Shown here: in pieces, positions 8,400 to 15,258 of the stretch
Position numbering within the stretch: position 1 is the stretch's first letter
How the letters are laid out: every line of letters starts with the position of its first letter
DNA from: Mycolicibacterium peregrinum
Lineage (GTDB): Bacteria > Actinomycetota > Actinomycetes > Mycobacteriales > Mycobacteriaceae
Assembly (NCBI RefSeq): GCF_002102345.1
Contig: NZ_LQPP01000040.1
Location: 1-64,000, forward strand
DNA length: 64,000 nucleotides
Direction: 5' to 3'
Translations under genes and position numbers: made by a program
The notes under the pieces: model-generated
The model's input: the letters and a program-made list of their open reading frames with translations, nothing else
Databases searched by the model: none
Told to the model about the DNA's origin: nothing

Positions 8400-9293
8400 A
8401 TGGTGAACCAGCAGCAGGCCGACAAGATGACCACGGGCAAGGGCTTCATCGCCGCGCTCGACCAGAGCGGTGGGTCCACCCCCAAGGCGCTGCGTCTCTA
8501 CGGGGTCGAGGAAAGCGCCTACTCCTCCGAAGAGGAGATGTTCGACTTGATCCACCAGATGCGGTCACGCATCATCACCTCCCCCGTGTTCAACGGTGAC
8601 CGCGTGCTCGCCGCGATCCTGTTCGAGCAGACCATGGACCGCTCCATCGAGGGCAAACCCACCGCCACCTACCTCTGGGAGGACAAGGGCGTGGTGCCAC
8701 TGCTCAAGATCGACAAGGGCCTGGCCGACGTCGAGAACGGCGTGCAGGTGATGAAGCCGATGCCCGGCCTGGACGATCTGCTCGCCCGCGCGGCCAAGGG
8801 TGGCATCTTCGGCACCAAGGAGCGTTCGGTGATCGGCGCGGCCGACGCCGAAGGCATCGCGGCCGTGGTCGCCCAGCAATTCGAGGTGGCCAAGCAGGTG
8901 CTGTCGCACGGTCTGATCCCGATCATCGAACCCGAGGTCACCATCTCGATCTCCGACAAGGCCGAGGCCGAGGACCTGCTCCGCGACGAGATCACCAAGA
9001 ACCTCGACGCGCTGCCCGCCGACCAGAAGGTCATGCTCAAGCTGACTCTGCCGACTCAGGCCAACCACTACCAGTCGCTGGTCGAACATCCCAAGGTGAT
9101 GCGGGTAGTGGCGCTGTCCGGCGGCTACTCGCGCGATGACGCCAACAAGATGCTGGCCGAGAACACCGGCGTGATCGCGAGCTTCAGCCGCGCGCTCACC
9201 GAAGGCCTGTCGGCGCAGCAGAGCGACGACGAGTTCAACGCCACGTTGGACAAGTCCATCCAGTCCATCTACGACGCCTCGGTCGCGGGCTAG
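8400..9293 (+). CDS. Class I fructose-bisphosphate aldolase
   Basis: A 297-residue class I aldolase of the bacterial type, which cleaves fructose 1,6-bisphosphate to dihydroxyacetone phosphate and glyceraldehyde 3-phosphate through a lysine Schiff base. Motifs seen include FIAALDQSGGSTPKAL, LLKIDKG and MLKLTLP; K214 in the last is the likely Schiff-base lysine. The ATG at 8400 is preceded by AAAGGAG about 11 nt upstream. Mycobacterial glycolysis is usually credited to a metal-dependent class II enzyme, so this would be an additional cytosolic aldolase. Length matches the family. Confidence 0.92.
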   Translation: MVNQQQADKMTTGKGFIAALDQSGGSTPKALRLYGVEESAYSSEEEMFDLIHQMRSRIITSPVFNGDRVLAAILFEQTMDRSIEGKPTATYLWEDKGVVPLLKIDKGLADVENGVQVMKPMPGLDDLLARAAKGGIFGTKERSVIGAADAEGIAAVVAQQFEVAKQVLSHGLIPIIEPEVTISISDKAEAEDLLRDEITKNLDALPADQKVMLKLTLPTQANHYQSLVEHPKVMRVVALSGGYSRDDANKMLAENTGVIASFSRALTEGLSAQQSDDEFNATLDKSIQSIYDASVAG

Positions 9294-9317
9294 ACGCGGA
9301 CCCGGCGAGGCACACAG

Positions 9318-10232
9318 ATGGTCATCCCGATCGATCGCCCCAAACTGGAGGGCAATGTCGCCGTCGGCGACGGCCGTCAGCTCGGCTTCGCCGAATTCGG
9401 TGACCCGCAGGGCCGTGCGGTCTTCTGGCTGCACGGCACCCCGGGAGCGCGTAGGCAGATCCCGACCGAGGCGCGGATCTACGCCGAGCGCAACCACATC
9501 CGGCTGATCGGGGTAGACCGGCCCGGTATCGGTTCCTCCACCCCACACCAGTACGAACGGGTGCTGGATTTCGGTGACGATCTGCGCACCATCGCCGACA
9601 CCCTGGGCATCGACAAGATGGCCGTCATCGGGCTGTCCGGTGGCGGCCCCTACACGCTGGCCACCGCGGCCGCCATGCCCGACCGGGTCGTGGCGGCCGG
9701 GGTGCTCGGCGGTGTGGCCCCGATGATCGGCCCCGACGCGATCAGCAGCCCGCTGATGCGGCTCGGTGCGGCAGTCGCGCCCATCCTGGAGGTGGCCGGT
9801 GCGCCGATCCGGCTGGCCGCCTCCGGACTCATCCGGCTGATCCGTCCGGTCGCCTCCCCGGCCCTCGAGATCTACGCGCGGATCTCCCCCGAGGGCGACC
9901 GGCGCATGCTCGGCCGCCCTGAGTTCAAGGCCATGTTCCTCGACGATCTGCTCAACGGCAGCCGCAAGCAGTTGGCCGCCCCGTTCTACGACATCGTGGT
10001 GTTCGAGCGGGACTGGGGCTTCCGGCTCGACGAGGTCAAGGTTCCGGTGCGCTGGTGGCACGGCGACCATGACCACATCGTGCCGTTCGCGCACGGTCAA
10101 CATGTGGTATCCCGGTTGCCCGATGCGGTGATGACCGAGTTGCCCTACGAAAGCCACCTGGGTGGTCTGGGTTGCGCGGAGGAGATCATGGGCACCATGA
10201 TCACGATGTGGGACAAGGCCGGCACCGACTGA
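9318..10232 (+). CDS. Alpha/beta hydrolase
   Basis: A 304-residue alpha/beta-hydrolase fold protein. The oxyanion-hole motif is LHGTPG (H39-G40), the nucleophile elbow is IGLSGGG (S107), and the acid and histidine lie in WWHGDHDHIVP and YESHLGG. The substrate is unknown; ester, epoxide or thioester cleavage are all possible for this family. It follows the aldolase gene by 24 bp on the same strand and may be cotranscribed. No signal peptide is apparent, so it should be cytosolic. Confidence 0.82.
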   Translation: MVIPIDRPKLEGNVAVGDGRQLGFAEFGDPQGRAVFWLHGTPGARRQIPTEARIYAERNHIRLIGVDRPGIGSSTPHQYERVLDFGDDLRTIADTLGIDKMAVIGLSGGGPYTLATAAAMPDRVVAAGVLGGVAPMIGPDAISSPLMRLGAAVAPILEVAGAPIRLAASGLIRLIRPVASPALEIYARISPEGDRRMLGRPEFKAMFLDDLLNGSRKQLAAPFYDIVVFERDWGFRLDEVKVPVRWWHGDHDHIVPFAHGQHVVSRLPDAVMTELPYESHLGGLGCAEEIMGTMITMWDKAGTD

Positions 10233-10244
10233 TCTCGTTCGGGG

Positions 10245-10275
10245 TTGACCTCAACCATTGTTGAGGGTCGAGGCT
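10245..10275 (+). promoter_or_regulatory. MerR/SoxR-type promoter and operator
   Basis: A -35 TTGACC (10245-10250) and a weak -10 GAGGCT (10270-10275) are separated by 19 bp, longer than normal and typical of MerR-regulated promoters. Within this lies a perfect inverted repeat, CCTCAAC-CATT-GTTGAGG (10249-10266), close to the SoxR form CCTCAA-N6-TTGAGG. The ATG of the next gene follows the -10 by 6 nt. No MerR gene is visible nearby. Confidence 0.6.
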
Positions 10276-10281
10276 GGGATC

Positions 10282-10929
10282 ATGACCACCTCGATGACCC
10301 GGATCCGGACCGATCTGTGGGAAACGCGCACGGACACACCGTTTCCCGGCCTGACCACACACGCCTACCTGTGGACGCCCGCCGGGCACAACGCACTGTT
10401 CTATTGTCCGGCCACTGATGCCGACTTCGCCGCGCTGGACACGCTCGGCGGGGTTGACGACCACTACCTCTCCCACCAGGACGAGGCGGGACCGATGCTG
10501 GCCCGCGTCGCCGCGCGGTTCGGTTCAAGGTTGCATGCGCCCGCCGCCGAGCGCGAGACGATCGGGCGGCACAGCCCGATCGACGTCCCGCTGGGATCCC
10601 GCCACATCGACGACCGCGGTGTCGAGGTGATCCCCACCCCCGGGCACACTCCCGGCAGCACGAGCTATCTGGTCGAGGGCGCCCAGGGCCGGTACCTGTT
10701 CACCGGAGACACCATGTTCGTCGCCGGCGACGGTCGATGGTCGACGTTCGTGATCCCCGGTGTCGGTGACACCGCAGCCATGGCGGACAGCCTGGATCTG
10801 TTGGCGAACCTGCGACCCGATGTCGTCATCTCCAGCGCGTTCGGGGCTCGGGCGGTCACTGTCCTCGACGAGGGAGCCTGGCCGGCCTGCGTCGAGCAGG
10901 CGCGGCGCTCGATACCGGTGACCAGCTGA
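10282..10929 (+). CDS. Metallo-beta-lactamase-fold protein with altered metal motif
   Basis: A 215-residue MBL-superfamily protein. The canonical HxHxDH motif reads LSHQDE (residues 63-68), so the first and last histidines are replaced by Leu and Glu; H122 (TPGHTPGS) and D143 (FTGDTMF) are kept. It may bind one metal or use a different ligand set, and its substrate is unknown. The upstream MerR/SoxR-type promoter suggests induction by an effector or redox signal. The ATG at 10282 lies 6 nt after the predicted -10; a TTG eight codons earlier would fall inside the operator. Confidence 0.8.
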   Translation: MTTSMTRIRTDLWETRTDTPFPGLTTHAYLWTPAGHNALFYCPATDADFAALDTLGGVDDHYLSHQDEAGPMLARVAARFGSRLHAPAAERETIGRHSPIDVPLGSRHIDDRGVEVIPTPGHTPGSTSYLVEGAQGRYLFTGDTMFVAGDGRWSTFVIPGVGDTAAMADSLDLLANLRPDVVISSAFGARAVTVLDEGAWPACVEQARRSIPVTS

Positions 10930-11019
10930 GGTTCGAGTAGCGCACTACTCTAGGCCCGGCTCCGGCCCGCTCCGATACTTCGAGCAACTGGTGATGTGCC
11001 AGCGGTCCGGAGGTCGGCA

Positions 11020-12405
11020 ATGGCAACGATCGGCAAACACGCAGTGGTGCTGGGCGCGAGCATGGGCGGGCTGGTGGCAGCCCGGGTGCTGGCCGAGTTC
11101 TTCGAGACGGTCACCCTCGTGGAGCGCGACGTACTCCCCGGCGGTCCGGCCCAGCGGCGCGGGGTGCCGCAGGGCCGGCATGCCCACGGGCTGCTCAGTG
11201 GTGGGCTCCGGACACTGGAGAAACTCTTTCCCGGCCTCCCCGAAGACCTGGCCGCCGACGGCGCGACGGTGCTGGGCGGGGAGAACCTCTCCCTCATCTC
11301 GCTGACATTCGGCGGCCACAAGCTCAATCTCAGCCGGACACCGGAGCAACCGATCGATTCCTATCTGGCCAGCCGACCGTTCCTGGAAGCACATGTGCGC
11401 GACCGGGTGCGCGCCATCGACAACGTCGACATCCTCGACGGGCATGACGCGGTCGAGCTACTGATGACCGGCACCCGGCGGGTGACGGGCGTCCTGGTGG
11501 CCGGCCGCGACGGTGGTACCGGCAAGGCGATAGCCGCCGATCTGATCGTCGACGCGATGGGACGCGCCGGCCGCACCCCGGCGTTCCTCGAAAGTGCGGG
11601 ATTCGGGCGTCCGGCCGAATCGCGGGTCGAGGTGAAGGTCGCTTACTCCAGCCAACTGTTGCGCTTGACCGGCGACGCGCCCCGCGACCGGCTCATCCTG
11701 GTCGGGGCCGTCCCTGAAAGACCTTACGGCGGTTCATTGTTCGCCTACGAAGACGACACCTGGATGCTCACCACGGCGGGGATGAACGGTCACGAACCAC
11801 CGTCCGATCTGGCCGGGATGATCGGCTTCGTCGAGGATCTGTTCCCAGTCGACGCGATCGCGGCTCTGCGCGGCGCCCAACCGGTGGAGCCGGTGGCCAC
11901 CTTCCGTTATCCCGCGAGCGTGCGTAGGCGGTACGAGCGCATGCCCCGTTTCCCCGAGGGCCTGCTGGTGTTCGGCGACGCGATCTGCAGCTTCAACCCG
12001 GTGTACGGACAAGGCATGTCAGTGGCCGCGCTGGAAGCGCTGGCGCTGCGCGACTGCCTGTCGCGAGGCGCCGATGATCTGGGGCCCCGGTTCCTGCGCG
12101 CCGCCGCCGGCTGCGTCGACACGGCCTGGCAGATGGCGAGCGGCGCCGACCTGGCGCTCCCGCAGATACCAGGCCACCGCCCGGTCTCGGTACGGGTGTC
12201 CAACTGGTACACCCAGCACGTACTCGCGGCCGCCGAGTCCGATCCGTTGGTCACCGAGGCGTTCTTCCGGGTGATGAACCTGATCGACCCACCCAGCAGA
12301 CTGCTGCACCCGTCGATCGTGGCGCGGGTGGTCCGCGGCGCGCCGCGTCGGCTCCGCGCGGTGCGGGCCACCCCCGCGGCAACCCCGGTGGCAGCCGGTA
12401 CCTGA
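11020..12405 (+). CDS. FAD-dependent oxidoreductase/monooxygenase
   Basis: A 461-residue flavoprotein. The dinucleotide-binding motif is VVLGASMGGLVAARVL near the N-terminus, followed by the acidic strand end VERD, and the second FAD motif is VFGDAICSFNPVYGQGM. These place it in the geranylgeranyl-reductase/aromatic hydroxylase-like group. A redox role on a hydrophobic substrate is likely, but the reaction is not assignable. The ATG at 11020 has GGAGG about 8 nt upstream, so an earlier in-frame GTG at 10996 is less likely. It is convergent with cinA, 10 bp from its stop. Confidence 0.82.
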   Translation: MATIGKHAVVLGASMGGLVAARVLAEFFETVTLVERDVLPGGPAQRRGVPQGRHAHGLLSGGLRTLEKLFPGLPEDLAADGATVLGGENLSLISLTFGGHKLNLSRTPEQPIDSYLASRPFLEAHVRDRVRAIDNVDILDGHDAVELLMTGTRRVTGVLVAGRDGGTGKAIAADLIVDAMGRAGRTPAFLESAGFGRPAESRVEVKVAYSSQLLRLTGDAPRDRLILVGAVPERPYGGSLFAYEDDTWMLTTAGMNGHEPPSDLAGMIGFVEDLFPVDAIAALRGAQPVEPVATFRYPASVRRRYERMPRFPEGLLVFGDAICSFNPVYGQGMSVAALEALALRDCLSRGADDLGPRFLRAAAGCVDTAWQMASGADLALPQIPGHRPVSVRVSNWYTQHVLAAAESDPLVTEAFFRVMNLIDPPSRLLHPSIVARVVRGAPRRLRAVRATPAATPVAAGT

Positions 12406-12415
12406 GGGCGGCAGG

Positions 12416-13684
12416 TCAGTCGTCGACTCCCGTGAGCGCCCGGCGCAGCAGGTGCATCGCGACCGTGGTGGCCCGCTCCCGGATGTCGGAACGGTTGCCG
12501 GGGAGCCGGAGGGTGCGGGTGATGGCCACCGGTCCCGACCGCACCGCGAAACACACGGTGCCGACCGGCTTTTCCGGGGTACCGCCGTCCGGACCGGCGA
12601 TCCCGCTGATGGCAACCGCGGTATCGGCACCGAAATGGTGCAGCGCGCCGGTGACCATGGATTCGACCACCGGTTCCGACACCGCGCCGTACTCGGCGAT
12701 CAGCACCGGATCCACGTTCAACAGTTCAGCCTTGGCCTCGTTCGAATAGCTGACCACCCCGCCGGCGAAGTAATCCGAACAGCCGGGGATGTCGGCCAAC
12801 CGGGCCGCCAGTAATCCGGCGGTGCAGGATTCCGCGGTGGCGATCCGGTGCCCGGCCAGCAGGCCGGCCACCTGCTGGTCCACCGTCGCGCCGTCCTCGG
12901 AGTACAGCGCGGCACCGTGCCGGTCCCGTAGCAGGGCCAGCAGCGCCTGGTAGGCGCCGGCGGCGTCGGGCTCGTAGCGGGTGACGATCTCGAGTTCGCC
13001 GCGGCGCAGGCACGTCGTGATCTCCAGCGTGTCGAAGCCCGAGACTGACGACTCGGCGTCACGCAGGGTCTCGGCCAGGCCGGACTCGGCCAGGCCGAAC
13101 ATCCGAACCATTTCCTGCCGGTACTCGGTCCGCCCCGAAATCGCTTGTTGCACCGCCTCGGTCGCGACAGCGGTATGCCACATCGGTTGCAGCTCGCGCG
13201 GCGGCCCCGGCAGTACCACCACCGTCGGGCTGCCCGGAACCACGACACCCGGGGCGGTACCGACGGGCGCCAGGACCTCCGCGCCCAACGGCACCATGGC
13301 CTGCTTGCGGTTGGCGGCGCGCACCGAGTCGAAATCCACGCCGGGCCGGTCGCCGATCAACTTGCGCAGGATGGCGGCGATCCGCTCCTCCATCGCCTCG
13401 TCGAGCACGAGTTCGCGGCCGCAGAACTCGGCGACCGTCGCCACGGTGAGGTCGTCGGCGGTCGGTCCGAGCCCGCCGCTCGTCACGATCAGGTCCACGC
13501 CCTCGTCGGCGAGGAACCGCAATTGTGCCGCTATGTCGCGGGGCCGGTCACCGCAGATGGTGATGTGTGCGAGTTCCACCCCGAGCTCGAGAAGCTGATC
13601 CGCCAGCCACGGACCGTTGCGGTCCTGAACCCTGCCGGTGAGAACTTCGGTTCCGGTTACGACGATGCCTGCGCGTGCGCTCAC
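12416..13684 (-). CDS. cinA: CinA-family protein (competence/damage-inducible, NMN deamidase type)
   Basis: A 422-residue two-domain protein. The N-terminal MoaB/MoeA-like part carries GIVVTGTEVLTGRVQDRN and TSGGLGPTADD; the C-terminal CinA domain carries ATAESCTAGLLAARL and SGIAGPDGGTPEKPVGTV. CinA proteins hydrolyse pyridine nucleotides; the C-terminal domain deamidates nicotinamide mononucleotide to nicotinate mononucleotide, a NAD salvage step. The GTG at 13684 is chosen because the -10-like TAGTGT lies 7 nt upstream and the protein then begins SARAGIV as in other mycobacteria; another GTG lies at 13705. Both domains look intact. Confidence 0.92.
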   Translation of the reverse strand: MSARAGIVVTGTEVLTGRVQDRNGPWLADQLLELGVELAHITICGDRPRDIAAQLRFLADEGVDLIVTSGGLGPTADDLTVATVAEFCGRELVLDEAMEERIAAILRKLIGDRPGVDFDSVRAANRKQAMVPLGAEVLAPVGTAPGVVVPGSPTVVVLPGPPRELQPMWHTAVATEAVQQAISGRTEYRQEMVRMFGLAESGLAETLRDAESSVSGFDTLEITTCLRRGELEIVTRYEPDAAGAYQALLALLRDRHGAALYSEDGATVDQQVAGLLAGHRIATAESCTAGLLAARLADIPGCSDYFAGGVVSYSNEAKAELLNVDPVLIAEYGAVSEPVVESMVTGALHHFGADTAVAISGIAGPDGGTPEKPVGTVCFAVRSGPVAITRTLRLPGNRSDIRERATTVAMHLLRRALTGVDD

Positions 13685-13691
13685 CCCGTGA

Positions 13692-13697
13692 ACACTA
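13692..13697 (-). promoter_or_regulatory. -10 element TAGTGT for cinA (leaderless layout)
   Basis: On the minus strand TAGTGT is followed by 7 nt and then the GTG at 13684. This fits a leaderless transcript and supports that start over the GTG at 13705, which would lie upstream of the transcript. Confidence 0.45.
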
Positions 13698-13719
13698 CGC
13701 AGCACGTGTCGGACGTGGC

Positions 13720-14964
13720 CTAGAAGCTGTAGCCCAGCTCGGCCGGAACGTCGCTCGCGAAAGCCGCACCGAGCCGCTGCACCAAGGCTGAGTCCTTGCT
13801 GCGCAATCGGTTTGCGGCAACGAATGCTTCCGGATGATGAGCGCCGAGATAGAGACTTCCGAGCACGTCGAGGTCGAGTTCGATGTCCGCCGGCGCGTCA
13901 GTGGGCGTACACCGTGCGCGGCCGTCGCGAACCTGCAGGGCGAAGCGTCCGCCGTCGCCGCGGAAGCCGTCCGCAACCTCCAGGACGACGTCGAGGTCGG
14001 CTTGATACCCCCTCGCCTCGAGGGCCACCGGGATGTTCATGATCCGGATCCACAGGTCGTCACTGCTCGAGGTCACGCGGGCCAGCCGTGGATTGGTCAG
14101 CAGGTAGGGCAACGGATCGCCGGGGTGAGTCCAGGTGCTCACCTTCTCCATGAGGTCCATCCCGAGCAGGGCCCGCCACAGGGCGATGTAGGCGTCGGTG
14201 GTCACCGCGGTGACTTCGCGGACCCGCAGCGTCCGCGATTCCTCGCCGTGAACGCGATACAGCGCGTAACCGTCGGGGTGCAGGAACGCGAACCAGGCCG
14301 AACCGCCCTCGCGGGTGTCCTCCCGGTCGGCGAGCATGTCGTCCCACAGCGCCGTCGTACACGCCAGCCCGCCCGGGGTCTGCCGCCGCCAGCGGTCGTA
14401 GATCGCGGAGAAGTCGTCGCGGTGCTCGGCAGGTTTGACCATACGGACGCCACCTGGGTCGGGGACAGAGGCATGGAACTCGGCGAACCTGCGGTCGACG
14501 GTCATCAGGTGCACGGTGGTGGCCGGACCGTAACCGAATCGGCCGTAGATTCCGCCCTCACTGGCGGTGAGTGCGGCGATCGGATGTTGCGCCTCGGCGA
14601 TCCGCTGGTGCAGCTCGGTGTACATCGAGCGCAGGATGCCGCGGCGTCGATGGGTGGGAGCGACGGCCACATAGCTGATTCCCGCCGTGGGCAGCGTTGC
14701 GCCGCCCGGAACGGTCAGGGTGAGGTCGAGGAAGATCGACTGTCCGACGATGTCGCCATCGCCATCGCCGTCCCGCGCCACGACGCCACCGTCGGCAGGC
14801 ACCAGCTCGCGCCATGCCGCCATCGAATCGGGGTGGTTGACCTCACCGAACGCGGTGTTGCCGAGCAGCGCCATGCCCGCCCAGTCAGCGTCGGTGATGC
14901 TCTGTATCGCGAGCGGTGTTGTCGAGGGTGCCACGTTGTCGATCACAGAATCCGACAGTGCCAC
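13720..14964 (-). CDS. eis: Eis-family GNAT N-acetyltransferase
   Basis: A 414-residue protein matching Eis (enhanced intracellular survival). The N-terminal GNAT domain has the acetyl-CoA motif RRRGILRSMY and the segment GGIYGRFGYG that holds the catalytic tyrosine. A second GNAT-like and a C-terminal SCP2-like domain follow. The last residue is Phe, as in M. tuberculosis Eis, whose terminal carboxylate takes part in catalysis. The M. tuberculosis enzyme acetylates aminoglycosides at several amines; activity here is inferred. The start is a GTG. It lies 35 bp upstream of cinA on the same strand. Confidence 0.9.
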   Translation of the reverse strand: MALSDSVIDNVAPSTTPLAIQSITDADWAGMALLGNTAFGEVNHPDSMAAWRELVPADGGVVARDGDGDGDIVGQSIFLDLTLTVPGGATLPTAGISYVAVAPTHRRRGILRSMYTELHQRIAEAQHPIAALTASEGGIYGRFGYGPATTVHLMTVDRRFAEFHASVPDPGGVRMVKPAEHRDDFSAIYDRWRRQTPGGLACTTALWDDMLADREDTREGGSAWFAFLHPDGYALYRVHGEESRTLRVREVTAVTTDAYIALWRALLGMDLMEKVSTWTHPGDPLPYLLTNPRLARVTSSSDDLWIRIMNIPVALEARGYQADLDVVLEVADGFRGDGGRFALQVRDGRARCTPTDAPADIELDLDVLGSLYLGAHHPEAFVAANRLRSKDSALVQRLGAAFASDVPAELGYSF

Positions 14965-15021
14965 ACCGTCACCGGCGAGGGCGACCGATTTTCCGGCCGC
15001 CCGGCCGGGACGGCCGGTGAC

Positions 15022-15246
15022 TCAGCGCTTGAGCCAGTTGTTCAGCGTCGCGAGTTCGCGGGTGTAGGTGGTCATGATGTCGTCCTGGTACAGCGTCGCC
15101 CCGCTGATCGTGGTCGGCCCCTGCCACACCACCCTGATCCGGTTCGCACCGCGCTGGTAGACGTCCACCCGGTCGAGGTCACGGTGCAGCCATCCGCCGC
15201 TGTCGGCCAGCCGGCCGACCTCATGGCGCTCATCGGTTGTGGTCAT
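15022..15246 (-). CDS. Small conserved protein, unknown function
   Basis: A 74-residue protein (MTTTDERHEVGRLADSGG...). It is hydrophilic, with a tryptophan-containing centre (RVVWQGPTTISG) that reads like a compact beta-rich domain. It begins 9 bp after the GH2 gene stop on the same strand and also has its own TAGGAT -10 element 6 nt before the ATG, so it can be transcribed alone. I do not recognise the family. Normal codon use and a precise leaderless promoter support it as a gene. Confidence 0.65.
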   Translation of the reverse strand: MTTTDERHEVGRLADSGGWLHRDLDRVDVYQRGANRIRVVWQGPTTISGATLYQDDIMTTYTRELATLNNWLKR

Positions 15247-15252
15247 CAGCCG

Positions 15253-15258
15253 ATCCTA
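15253..15258 (-). promoter_or_regulatory. -10 element TAGGAT for the 74-residue protein gene
   Basis: On the minus strand TAGGAT is followed by CGGCTG and then the ATG at 15246, a leaderless layout. It overlaps the last codons of the upstream GH2 gene. Confidence 0.45.

Noticed and set aside
8565..10157. 530-codon open frame antisense to the aldolase and hydrolase genes
   Set aside because: Opposes two genes with clear catalytic motifs; composition is typical of an antisense shadow.
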